38,452 bases of DNA from Bacteroidales bacterium UBA5235 (GTDB lineage Bacteria; Bacteroidota; Bacteroidia; Bacteroidales; VadinHA17), in assembly GCA_002409145.1 (NCBI GenBank), contig DHUL01000048.1, forward strand, positions 1 to 38,452. The letters are read 5' to 3'. Under the pieces are notes generated by a model. It was not told where the DNA came from. It ran no database searches and saw only the letters and a program-made list of their open reading frames with translations. Below are positions 26,232 through 33,415 of this stretch, piece after piece (the first letter of the stretch is position 1; every line of letters begins with the position of its first letter). A program made the position numbers and the translations under genes.

Positions 26232-27224
26232 ATGAGAGTAGCAGTTGTCGGTGCAACCGGAATGGTTGGCAGAATGATGTTGAAGGTTCTCGAAGAGAGA
26301 GAATTCCCGGTTGACAGGCTTTTTCCTGCAGCATCGGAGCGTTCAGCCGGCAAAGAGGTGATCTTCAGGGGCAAGCCAGTAAAGGTGGTGAGCGTGATGG
26401 AAGCTGTTGAAGCTGTTCCTGAACTGGCGCTCTTCTCTGCCGGCGCAGCGGTATCCAAAGAGTGGGCTCCTGTCTTCGCCGAAAACGGCACCACAGTAAT
26501 TGACAACTCCTCCGCCTGGAGAATGGAAAAGGGAATACCGCTGGTGGTACCCGAGATAAACCCTGCTGCAATCACTTCAGAGACACGTATCATTGCCAAT
26601 CCGAATTGCTCAACCATACAGATGCTGATGGCTATTGCTCCCCTGCACAGGGAGTATGGTATAAGGCGGCTTGTAATCTCAACCTACCAGTCAGTGACCG
26701 GCACCGGCGTCAGAGCCATAACACAGCTTGAAAACGAGAGGCGTGGTCTGAACGGAGAGATGGCATACCCCTACCCTATTGACCTCAACTGTATACCTCA
26801 ATGTGACATCTTCCTTGACAACGGTTACACGAAGGAGGAGATGAAACTGGTGAATGAGACACACAAGATTCTTGATGATGAAGAGATACGGATTACAGCA
26901 ACAGCCGTAAGGGTACCGGTGACAGGAGGGCATTCAGAGGCAGTTAATATTGAGTTCGCACGCGAATTCGACCTTGACAGGGTCAGAGCCCTGCTGGCCG
27001 CAACCCCTGGAGTGGAACTCTATGATGATCCTGCGCAAAACAAGTACCCCATGCCCCTCATAGCTCATGACCATGATGAGGTCTTCTTGGGACGTATCAG
27101 ACGTGATTTCTCGCAGGAGAAGACACTGAACATGTGGGTTGTGGCTGATAACATACGTAAGGGCGCTGCCACCAATGCGGTTCAGATAGCTGAATACATG
27201 ATGTCAGCAGGCCTGCTTAAATAA
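26232..27224 (+). CDS. asd: Aspartate-semialdehyde dehydrogenase
   Basis: Asd reduces aspartyl phosphate to aspartate semialdehyde with NADPH, supplying lysine, threonine, methionine and diaminopimelate synthesis. The 330-residue product opens with the Rossmann motif VGATGMVGRMM. It has the catalytic Cys126 in NPNCSTIQM, the substrate-binding segment TYQSVTGTG, and VRVPVTGGHSEAVNIEF containing the active-site His. The frame extends 18 codons upstream, but MRVAVVGATG is the normal family start. Its 3' end overlaps the 3' end of hflX by 8 bp (convergent stops), so neither gene has room for a separate terminator. Confidence 0.96.
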   Translation: MRVAVVGATGMVGRMMLKVLEEREFPVDRLFPAASERSAGKEVIFRGKPVKVVSVMEAVEAVPELALFSAGAAVSKEWAPVFAENGTTVIDNSSAWRMEKGIPLVVPEINPAAITSETRIIANPNCSTIQMLMAIAPLHREYGIRRLVISTYQSVTGTGVRAITQLENERRGLNGEMAYPYPIDLNCIPQCDIFLDNGYTKEEMKLVNETHKILDDEEIRITATAVRVPVTGGHSEAVNIEFAREFDLDRVRALLAATPGVELYDDPAQNKYPMPLIAHDHDEVFLGRIRRDFSQEKTLNMWVVADNIRKGAATNAVQIAEYMMSAGLLK

Positions 27225-28389
27225 CGGGCTCCTCAGACTCAAACAGGAAATCATTGTAGGGATAACGTTGCACGTGAATCTTCTTCACCTCAGCGTACAG
27301 CATCCGTCTCAGCTCATCAAGATTATCACGCTTTTTGGCCGAGATGAAGACAGTGTGCCGGTCACCTGCGCCTGCCATCCATGTCTTCCGCAGGTCGTCA
27401 AGAGACAGGTTCTCGCGCTTCACCGGGGTAAGGTCATACTCATCCTTAGGGGTAAAACTAAACAGGTCTGTCTTATTGAAGACAAGAATGGTAGGTTTGT
27501 TGAGTGATCCCAAATCACGGAGAGTGGCATTGACCACAGTCACCTGCTCTTCGAAACCCGGATGGGAGATATCGATGACATGAAGCAGCAGGTCAGCCTC
27601 CCTGACCTCGTCGAGGGTTGACTTGAATGACTCCACCAGGTCATGGGGCAGTTTGCGTATGAAACCCACTGTATCAGAAAGAAGGAAGGGCAGGTTGCCC
27701 AGCACCACCTTCCTCACCGTGGTATCAAGGGTGGCAAAGAGCTTGTTCTCCGCAAACAGGTCCGTCTTGCTGATCTGGTTCATCAGTGTCGATTTTCCTA
27801 CGTTGGTGTAGCCAACAAGGGCAACCCTTACCATCTTCTCCCTGCCTTTGCGGCGGGTATTCATCTGGGTATCAATCTTTTTGAGCTGCTCCTTGAGTTT
27901 CGTGATCTTGTCACGGATAATGCGGCGGTCAGTCTCTATCTCTGTCTCCCCGGGACCGCGCAAACCGATGCCTCCCCTCTGCCGTTCGAGGTGTGTCCAC
28001 ATGCCCGCAAGTCTCGGGAGAAGGTACTGGTACTGTGCCAGTTCCACCTGCGTGCGGGCATGTGAGGTACGGGCTCTGCCCGCAAAAATATCAAGTATGA
28101 GATTGGTGCGGTCAATGATGCGGCAATTGAGATCCTTCTCTATATTGCGCATCTGGCTGGGTGTGAGTTCATCATCAAAGATGGCCAGCGTGATCTCACC
28201 CGCAGCAATAAAGGCAGCTATCTCCTCAATCTTCCCTTTGTTGACAAAGGTTCTCGGATTGGGATGCTCAACACGCTGCAGAAACTTCCTGACCGGCACG
28301 GCGCCTGCCGTCTCTGCCAGGAACGCCAGCTCGTCAAGATATTCACGGGCGCTGTTCTCACTGATCTCCGGGGTGATGACCCCTATCAA
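27217..28389 (-). CDS. hflX: Ribosome-associated GTPase HflX
   Basis: HflX binds the 50S subunit and splits stalled ribosomes under stress. The product of about 390 residues has the HflX N-terminal domain (NPRTFVNKGKIEEI), the glycine-rich linker QRGGIGLRGPGETEIETD, and a TRAFAC GTPase domain with GYTNVGKST (G1), DTVGF (G3) and NKTD (G4). No ATG is available: the first usable start is TTG at 28389 (then IGVITPEI). Family-like residues (E-R-A-V) appear to continue upstream to an in-frame TGA at 28408-28410. Either a non-canonical start is used or the extreme 5' end has been damaged. The GTPase core is intact, so the gene is probably functional. Confidence 0.92.
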   Translation of the reverse strand: MIGVITPEISENSAREYLDELAFLAETAGAVPVRKFLQRVEHPNPRTFVNKGKIEEIAAFIAAGEITLAIFDDELTPSQMRNIEKDLNCRIIDRTNLILDIFAGRARTSHARTQVELAQYQYLLPRLAGMWTHLERQRGGIGLRGPGETEIETDRRIIRDKITKLKEQLKKIDTQMNTRRKGREKMVRVALVGYTNVGKSTLMNQISKTDLFAENKLFATLDTTVRKVVLGNLPFLLSDTVGFIRKLPHDLVESFKSTLDEVREADLLLHVIDISHPGFEEQVTVVNATLRDLGSLNKPTILVFNKTDLFSFTPKDEYDLTPVKRENLSLDDLRKTWMAGAGDRHTVFISAKKRDNLDELRRMLYAEVKKIHVQRYPYNDFLFESEEPVI

Positions 28390-28488
28390 TACTGCTCTTT
28401 CTATTTCTCAGAAGATTAATCAGAATGTATCATTCCCTGCCCTTCCGGGGCCGGGGGCAGTCTTCTTGTCGTCATAGGTCTGACACCT

Positions 28489-28520
28489 AAAAACCGCCCC
28501 GGCTACTAAGTGCCGGGGCG
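28489..28520 (-). terminator. Intrinsic terminator after the large lipoprotein gene
   Basis: A 9-bp perfect GC-rich stem (CGCCCCGGC 28495-28503, GCCGGGGCG 28512-28520) is followed on the minus strand by TTTTT. It lies 17 bp downstream of the stop codon of the 28537-29709 gene, so hflX probably has its own promoter in the 28390-28490 interval, where no clear box was found. Confidence 0.85.
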
Positions 28521-28536
28521 TCAAAAATAATACAAT

Positions 28537-29709
28537 CTAGTTAATATACCTCCTGTTGGCCTCCATGAAGCCCCTTATAGCGGTCTTAAGGTTTTCGCTG
28601 CACATTATGACCATATCAATATCCATAGGGAACTGGACCGGTTGCGACTGCAGCATTTTTTTCTGCTCCTGTGACAGTGCATTAACGTCGCCTATTGCCC
28701 TGGCTGAGATATGTTCAAAATCAGACCTGGCGCCAATAGGCTCCTTTTTGATGGTGCGTTCCGGATAGAGAGAAAGCATCTCCACATCGCCCTGTATGAC
28801 ACATTCCTTGACCTGTATGGTCTGTATGAGGGCACACTGGAGCTCCCTGAATTTCTTTACCTTTATATCATTGCCAAGTGAATCCTTCATCACGTTGCCC
28901 CTTGCATCCTTGACATAGTCGAACCCGTCCTCCACCGTGGCCTTCATGAGCGTATCGCGCTGGAACTGCCTGTCAGGACTTACAGCAATTGTGCGAAGGT
29001 TAATGTTTATCTGGTAATCGATCTGGGTATCATTATTCGGTATGGCCGTGTAGTATTCAACCCACTCACTGTTAAGCCGTGGCAGGTCGAGGGCCAGCAG
29101 TTCCTTTTCGAATTCTTCGGGAAACTTAATAACAGAATAGTTTTTGACAGTGACCCACGCCCGGCTGATGCCCAGGTAATGTGATTCCTGCATCATCTGG
29201 TCAATGTCCGGATAATCACCTACATATTCCCTGGCGCGGGCAAATTCAGCGTATGCCTGCCGGTATGACTCCTTGGTGTTGTTTTTCATCAGCTCCTGAC
29301 CGTGTGCATAATAGAAGTCGGCTGCCTTCTTCTTGGCGACGATCATCTCCTGCATGTAATCAACATAAGGCCATTCGATGATTCTGCCCTGGTACCTGAT
29401 CGGGGTCACCGTGCGCACAGCTGCCTGGCGGTCACTCATCTTTTTATAGATCATATAGATCTCATCCCAGGCATTGGCCCTGCCTTCGATCTTCAGGAAT
29501 CGAATTCTTTCGTTGTCCTGTTCGAGGGCGATGTTCATTGCCCGCTCGAGTGTCTCGATGTCCTTTTCGCTGTCGGGCTTTTTTCTGAGTTCTGCAACGG
29601 CTTTGTTGATGGCAGCGTCATAGTTGCCGGCTTCAAGCTGTTTTTTTGACGATCCGCAGCCTGACATGAGCAGGGCTGCAACAAATAAAATTCCGAGGGT
29701 TCGTTTCAT
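28537..29709 (-). CDS. Lipoprotein with TPR-like N-terminus, unknown function
   Basis: This 390-residue lipoprotein has the signal MKRTLGILFVAALLMSGC followed by GSSKKQLEAGNYDAAI. The first 190 residues are helical and tetratricopeptide-like (NYDAAINKAVAELRKKP; YAEFARAREYVGDYPDID), suggesting protein binding. The second half is mostly beta with a conserved-looking RELQCALIQTIQVKECVIQGDVEM segment. I know it only as an uncharacterised Bacteroidota family. It lies between two strong minus-strand terminators and downstream of the TonB-family gene, so it is probably transcribed alone. No promoter box was identified. A cell-envelope role is inferred from the lipobox only. Confidence 0.8.
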   Translation of the reverse strand: MKRTLGILFVAALLMSGCGSSKKQLEAGNYDAAINKAVAELRKKPDSEKDIETLERAMNIALEQDNERIRFLKIEGRANAWDEIYMIYKKMSDRQAAVRTVTPIRYQGRIIEWPYVDYMQEMIVAKKKAADFYYAHGQELMKNNTKESYRQAYAEFARAREYVGDYPDIDQMMQESHYLGISRAWVTVKNYSVIKFPEEFEKELLALDLPRLNSEWVEYYTAIPNNDTQIDYQININLRTIAVSPDRQFQRDTLMKATVEDGFDYVKDARGNVMKDSLGNDIKVKKFRELQCALIQTIQVKECVIQGDVEMLSLYPERTIKKEPIGARSDFEHISARAIGDVNALSQEQKKMLQSQPVQFPMDIDMVIMCSENLKTAIRGFMEANRRYIN

Positions 29710-29720
29710 ATTGCAAGATT

Positions 29721-29754
29721 TAAAAAACCCCGCTGTTCTTGTTGAAGGCGGGGT
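29721..29754 (-). terminator. Intrinsic terminator after the TonB-family gene
   Basis: ACCCCGC (29727-29733) pairs with GCGGGGT (29748-29754), and on the minus strand the stem is followed by TTTTTT. It lies 26 bp past the stop of the TonB-family gene. Confidence 0.85.
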
Positions 29755-29780
29755 CTATACTAAACGTTGGTTACGTCTGA

Positions 29781-30467
29781 TTATTGCAGCTGGAAGATGA
29801 TTGGGATTGAATACCTCACCCTCACAGGCCGTCCGCGCTGCATGCCCGGTTCCCATTTGGGTGAAGCCATCACTGCTTCCTTGGCAGCATCGTCAAGGAG
29901 CTGGTCGACGCTGCGGGAGACGGTTACGTTGCTGACGTTGCCGTTTGTTTCAACCACGAAGGTGATGAATACTCTTCCCTGGATTCCGTTTTCGGCTGCC
30001 AGTTCGGGGTAGCGGACCCTTTTCTGGACCCATTCGCGGAACTTGTTGATGTCACCACCCTTGAACTTGGGCATATCTTCAACGATAACAAAGATTTCCT
30101 CTTCCACCTCTTCCTCCTCAGCCTTCAGGACCGGGGCGTAAATCTCCACCACTTTGTCTTCGGATGTTTCGTCGTCCTCGAATCTCACTTCGTTGTCTAT
30201 GACCACATTGTCTTCGACGATCTCGAAGAGGTCAGTGACTGTCACTTCAGGCGGGGGCATCTCTTCCGGGGGTGTTTCTTCCGTTACCGGGATCTGTTCC
30301 TCCTCAATTGCCTCTTCTGTCATACCAGCGAAGGCCGAATCTTTTTTCTGGCCGCTGGTCCATTCCATAGCACCGAGGCATACAAGCAGGGCAATTATAA
30401 GGCCTATCTCCAAGAACAGGGCTTTCTTGTTCTCGAGGTTTGCCTTTTCTGATTTTTTTGGTTCCAT
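29781..30467 (-). CDS. TonB-family energy transducer
   Basis: TonB-family proteins pass proton-motive energy from ExbBD to outer-membrane receptors such as SusC. The 228-residue product has a short basic cytoplasmic N-terminus, one membrane helix (about residues 17-36, LFLEIGLIIALLVCLGAME) and an acidic, Pro/Glu-rich periplasmic spacer (about 50-135). The C-terminal TonB domain (about 145-228) contains VRYPELAAENGIQGRVFITFVV and ends in RYSIPIIFQL. The spacer is unusually rich in Glu rather than the Pro-Lys repeats of enteric TonB, as is common in Bacteroidota. No exbB/exbD genes are adjacent, so which receptors it serves is unknown. Confidence 0.92.
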   Translation of the reverse strand: MEPKKSEKANLENKKALFLEIGLIIALLVCLGAMEWTSGQKKDSAFAGMTEEAIEEEQIPVTEETPPEEMPPPEVTVTDLFEIVEDNVVIDNEVRFEDDETSEDKVVEIYAPVLKAEEEEVEEEIFVIVEDMPKFKGGDINKFREWVQKRVRYPELAAENGIQGRVFITFVVETNGNVSNVTVSRSVDQLLDDAAKEAVMASPKWEPGMQRGRPVRVRYSIPIIFQLQ

Positions 30468-30488
30468 TGTAATGCTGTTAAAGGCAGT

Positions 30489-30496
30489 CCAAAGTT
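30489..30496 (-). promoter_or_regulatory. -7 box for the TonB-family gene
   Basis: On the minus strand this reads TAACTTTG, a perfect TAnnTTTG, 21 bp upstream of the ATG at 30467. No TTTG -33 box is present at the usual distance. Confidence 0.45.
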
Positions 30497-30552
30497 ACAA
30501 AATTGTTTGTGATCTCCGACTGTGAGTCATAATGAGATTTGGAAAAAATTTC

Positions 30553-30560
30553 TATATTTG
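30553..30560 (+). promoter_or_regulatory. -7 box for tRNA-Ala
   Basis: TATATTTG matches TAnnTTTG exactly, 57 bp upstream of the tRNA. A TTTG occurs at 30538-30541, but it is only 11 bp away, too close for a standard -33 element. Confidence 0.5.
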
Positions 30561-30617
30561 CACCGCTCCGGGAGTTCGGAGGTTATTATCCGGCACCGTG
30601 GGGGTTCATTAAAGCAT

Positions 30618-30691
30618 GGGGATATAGCTCAGTTGGCTAGAGCGTGTGACTGGCAGTCACAAGGTCAGGGGTTCGATTCCCCTTATCTCCA
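30618..30691 (+). tRNA. tRNA-Ala(GGC)
   Basis: The cloverleaf is complete. The acceptor GGGGATA/TATCTCC includes the G3-U70 pair that identifies alanine tRNAs. The D arm is GCTC...GAGC. The anticodon stem TGTGA/TCACA encloses loop CTGGCAG with anticodon GGC at 30652-30654. The T arm is AGGGG/CCCCT with TTCGATT. The discriminator base is A30691 and CCA is not encoded. A decayed integrase lies 240 bp downstream on the same strand, so this tRNA is a likely element insertion site. Confidence 0.95.
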
Positions 30692-30716
30692 CAAAATCAC
30701 AGTGCAAATCAATGCA

Positions 30717-30762
30717 AAACCCTGTAAACTTGAAGTTTGCGGGGTTTGTTGTTTTAAACCCC
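30717..30762 (+). terminator. Terminator-like hairpins after tRNA-Ala
   Basis: AAACCCTGTAAACTT (30717-30731) pairs with AAGTTTGCGGGGTTT (30733-30747) over 15 positions with two G-U pairs, followed by GTTGTTTT. The right arm GGGGTTT (30741-30747) can instead pair with AAACCCC (30756-30762). The two folds exclude each other. The first probably ends tRNA-Ala transcription. Confidence 0.6.
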
Positions 30763-30792
30763 TGTGCAAAAAAGTACACCGAATTGAAAAGT

Positions 30793-30847
30793 AGATCCAC
30801 CGAATTCGGTGGGTTTTTTCTGTCTTTCACCAGATCCACCGAATTCG
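30793..30847. repeat. Palindrome plus 16-bp direct repeat downstream of tRNA-Ala
   Basis: AGATCCACCGAATTCG occurs at 30793-30808 and again at 30832-30847; a third partial copy, CACCGAATT, is at 30777-30785. The first copy extends into a perfect 16-bp palindrome CCACCGAATTCGGTGG (30797-30812) followed by G and TTTTTT, so it may also terminate transcription. Spaced direct repeats plus a palindrome just upstream of an integrase remnant would fit recombinase or excisionase binding sites. Confidence 0.6.
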
Positions 30848-30931
30848 CCATATTTCATTGTTTTGCAGCATTTTGCATTTTTAATAGCGTAATGGCAGAA
30901 GTAGATTTGTGAAACTTATAAATTTGTCATT

Positions 30932-31108
30932 ATGAGAATCAAAACATTGTCAGTGCTGGTCTTCATCAGAAGATCAAGGGTGCTTAATAATCAGGAAGTT
31001 CCGATCTATCTACGTATTACTGTAGATGGTGAACGGGAGGAAGTATCGATCAGGAGAAGCATCGATCCGTCTCACTAGAACGAGAAAGGAGGGTATGTAA
31101 AAGGTTCA
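30932..31108 (+). pseudogene. Tyrosine-type site-specific integrase, N-terminal remnant
   Basis: From the ATG at 30932 the frame reads MRIKTLSVLVFIRRSRVLNN and then QEVPIYLRITVDGEREEVSI. This is the N-terminal arm-binding domain of Bacteroidota tyrosine integrases (typical wording xVPIYxRITVxGxRxExS). After 48 codons a TAG (31076-31078) stands where the family has Trp (expected IDPSHWNEKGG), and the frame then continues with NEKGGYVKGSG. So it is a TGG-to-TAG nonsense change followed by loss of similarity. The core-binding and catalytic (R...HxxR...Y) domains are missing. A perfect TAAATTTG -7 box (30919-30926) lies just upstream. Its position after tRNA-Ala is classic for an integrative element. 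Confidence 0.7.
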
Positions 31109-31480
31109 GGTTTCATAAACCTGAGCTTAGAAGCCTCGCAAGAGAACATCCCCCAGGAATCGTGGTATGCAAAAGCCACAGCAAGGGATCAGAAGTCGGG
31201 TCGTAGGTGTGCCTGGTGAGACAGGAAAGATAGCACTGAGATATCCCCGATAGCTTCGAAAATTGCTCTGATATAAAGATGTGGGAATGAGATGCAACGG
31301 GGTAGCTGATTGCATTAGCAAAGTGCTCACTTGTAGGTGTAAAGGTATTCTTCTGACGTACGGCACATAAGAAGTTCAGAGTTAATATCGGATCCTGGCA
31401 ACAGGAATCTCAAGGACGTAAAAGGTCAATTGTTGTGAAAAACCGGCAGGGGTTTGCTGTATTCTTAGGTAGTATGGCAA
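31109..31480 (+). mobile_element. Probable group II intron 5' (domain I) fragment
   Basis: No protein-like frame exists here, but the stretch is rich in structured-RNA features. It has a hairpin CAGGTTT-CAT-AAACCTG near its start. It also has purine-rich runs and a segment TTCGAAAATTGCTCTGATATAAAGATGTGGG. The CTGATATAA(A/G)G core with flanking GTGGG resembles domain I of bacterial group II introns as I recall it. No reverse transcriptase frame and no domain V helix were found, so it would be a truncated, inactive copy inside or next to the integrase remnant. Boundaries are approximate, and another structured RNA remains possible. Confidence 0.45.
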
Positions 31481-31973
31481 GAAAATAAATTATACAGCCA
31501 GTTTCATCCTGACTTGATGCCGTGATTTCTAATTGCAGAGGTTATTCTTCCTTATATTGACGGTTTGATTCTCTTTATGCAGAATTTATCATTCCTCAAG
31601 TAAGAGGTAAAATCTGCAGAAATGCAAGGGGCAGCTGAGACTTTATTTTGCTTTGGCTGTAAGAGGGATCGTCCGGCAGTTAAGTCTGGGAACTTAATCT
31701 ACAACGCAATCTGGAAATTGAGGAATCACTTCACAATGAGGACGGATAACTAAACTTGTTTCTATCGCCTGATATGAGATTTTGGATATTATTATTTACC
31801 TTTCAGAAAACTGCAAGTGTAAGAGCCAAAACAATAACAATTTTTTTCATATGTATAGATTTAGAGGTTCTTATAAAGTTATAGAAAAAATATTCACAAA
31901 TTATGGTCAATCTGCACAAATACCACCGAACGTTAAGTTTAAGGGAAAGTATGCCTGATAAGAGAATGAGACA
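31481..31973. other. Gene-free decayed stretch
   Basis: About 490 bp between the presumed intron fragment and the HEAT-like gene carry no credible gene. Both strands are broken by stops and the composition is AT-rich, consistent with decayed mobile DNA. The only recognisable piece is a leader-peptide remnant at 31803-31850 on the minus strand. Confidence 0.5.
31803..31850 (-). pseudogene. Signal-peptide remnant of a lost secreted protein
   Basis: On the minus strand an ATG opens MKKIVIVLALTLAVF and then stops (TGA at 31803-31805). A 15-residue product that is only a textbook signal peptide, cut just before the usual cleavage or lipobox site, suggests the start of a destroyed lipoprotein or secreted-protein gene. 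Chance cannot be excluded. Confidence 0.35.
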
Positions 31974-32396
31974 TCACTTATTAAATTCCGGGTGCATCTC
32001 CCAATCTGATTCAATTGCACTAATAGCATTAAACAAACATCGTTGGCAAAGAACTGAATCATGCCTGTTTTTACATGAATATCCTCTTGGGTCATTACGG
32101 TAAAACTCCTTGAGGTAGGGTAATGCTTTTTGAGATTTTATCTGACCTAATGTCCAAATAGCTACATGTGAACGTTGATAAGGAGTGTTCGTCTCATCCA
32201 GCAAGAATAAAATTAATGCGTCCTCACCATTTCCATCATACTTCCCTTTGGCAATATCAATATTCTTTATGATTCCACTTTCGATAACTGGTCTGGTACA
32301 GTATAATAACCCCAATACAATTGCATTAAATATTACGAAAAGTAATACTGGAACCAAGATATAATTTAGGATAAACTTCTTCATCCCGGGGAACAT
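31974..32396 (-). CDS. Small membrane-anchored HEAT-repeat-like protein
   Basis: This 140-residue protein has one N-terminal membrane segment (about residues 8-32, ILNYILVPVLLFVIFNAIVLGLLY). A helical domain follows in which RSHVAIWTLGQIKSQKALPYLKEFYRNDP resembles a HEAT repeat. Four Cys residues near the end (including SCKNRHDSVLCQRCLFNAI) could form disulfides or bind metal. A second Met four codons in (32384) starts MKKFIL and is an equally good start. No function is recognised. Copy 1 of the 21-bp-spaced repeat element lies 245 bp upstream and points toward this gene. Confidence 0.6.
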   Translation of the reverse strand: MFPGMKKFILNYILVPVLLFVIFNAIVLGLLYCTRPVIESGIIKNIDIAKGKYDGNGEDALILFLLDETNTPYQRSHVAIWTLGQIKSQKALPYLKEFYRNDPRGYSCKNRHDSVLCQRCLFNAISAIESDWEMHPEFNK

Positions 32397-32599
32397 TTTA
32401 CAACATCACCTTACCACAATATAAAGGTAAATGTTTCATTTCAAATATCATAACCTATCTTTGATATATCATAGGCCCTGGTTCGACAAAAAATTCTTCA
32501 CACGAGGGAATGCAGCGAGACAATGAGCCCCATATGCACAGACAGGTTTGGGGCTTTTCCTTTATCCAGGCAGACCATCCCGTATTCTGACAGAGATCC

Positions 32600-32688
32600 C
32601 GTCCCGGGAACATAGACATTAATATCGGGACTGATTTTCGCATTTTGGTACATTGAGAATATTCTTTGGGACGCAGAGCAAAATCCAT
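32600..32688 (-). repeat. Two-half-site interspersed element, copy 1
   Basis: Read on the minus strand, GTCCCAAAGA (32663-32672) and GTACCAAAATG (32641-32651) are direct half-sites with a 21-bp period and TATTCTCAAT between them. AAAATCCAT on the + strand (32680-32688) marks the upstream edge. About 85 bp match copy 2 at 36376-36463, clearly above chance. The rest of the 32397-32812 spacer holds no credible gene, only a weak + strand hairpin with a T-run at 32526-32558. Confidence 0.65.
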
Positions 32689-32812
32689 TTCTCAATAATG
32701 GTCGAACTTTCCGGCAGAATCTGACAAGAATTGTGACAAGGGATTTTATATCAGTAATGCTCTGAAGTATAAAATAAATTCAGGTGACTATGAAAACAAA
32801 AACCTTACAGCT

Positions 32813-33280
32813 ATGAAAACACTAAGATTCCTTGGCCTGATTTGTATCGGATTGGGATTCGCTCTCATTGAGGCAAATTCCCAGCCTATTAGAACTGAAT
32901 TACCTGTCCGGGTAGCTTTTTACGTCCCATGCGTCAACGAATTGATTGGCGGAGATATTATCGCTGAGAGAGTGGAGTGGCGCAATGTAAAGGAAGGTAC
33001 TATTCACATAGTGAGTAAGATACAAATCAAGTATGATCACGTCGTTCTTTACGGACGAACAAGCCATCTTGCCTATAATCTGAATTTCGTATCGTCCAGC
33101 GTCTTTCCGGGTGAAGGCAGCCAGGGACAGGGAGCTGACGTCAATCACTTTGTCAGGATGACAATGGTGAGACTGGATGGGAAACTTATAGCCCTGCTTC
33201 CTATCCTTGTTCAAATGGTCATAACGCCTGACGGAGAAACAGTGGTTAACATAAACGAGTTCGATGTACGGTGTTTTTAA
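32813..33280 (+). CDS. Secreted protein of unknown function
   Basis: This 155-residue product has a signal peptide (MKTLRFLGLICIGLGFALIEANSQ). The mature part is mostly predicted beta (VRVAFYVPCVNELIGGDII; GTIHIVSKIQIKYDHVVLYGR; MVITPDGETVVNINEF). Two Cys residues (in VPCVNE and VRCF, the last near the C-terminus) could form a disulfide. I do not recognise the family. An 8-codon frame (MKTKTLQL, 32790-32816) overlaps its start as ATGA and might couple translation, but may be chance. It stands alone between minus-strand genes in the AT-rich accessory region. Confidence 0.6.
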   Translation: MKTLRFLGLICIGLGFALIEANSQPIRTELPVRVAFYVPCVNELIGGDIIAERVEWRNVKEGTIHIVSKIQIKYDHVVLYGRTSHLAYNLNFVSSSVFPGEGSQGQGADVNHFVRMTMVRLDGKLIALLPILVQMVITPDGETVVNINEFDVRCF

Positions 33281-33415
33281 CCTTTTTTTGCTGACAGTAC
33301 CTGGCGGACACCGGAACAGTAATTGATTCAGACCACTTGTATCCGCACAAACTGAAAACCTACAACACGAGGCAATTTCACCGTCTATGGAGTTAACAGG
33401 TATGGGAATTTGCCG

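Noticed and set aside
30646..30912. Plus-strand frames running through tRNA-Ala and its terminator
   Set aside because: They translate the tRNA and repeats and have no protein-like character.
31127..31366. 79-codon minus-strand frame in the presumed intron fragment
   Set aside because: It has no start context or family pattern; it is most likely the antisense shadow of a structured RNA.
31320..31420. ACGTACGG near 31356 as part of a group II intron domain V
   Set aside because: The required 34-nt helix with a GAAA tetraloop and matching GAGC...GTTC ends is absent.
32455..32688. 77-codon minus-strand frame spanning repeat copy 1
   Set aside because: Its first 30 codons are the repeated element itself. 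Copies 2 and 3 do not keep a common protein, so the conservation looks like DNA rather than coding.
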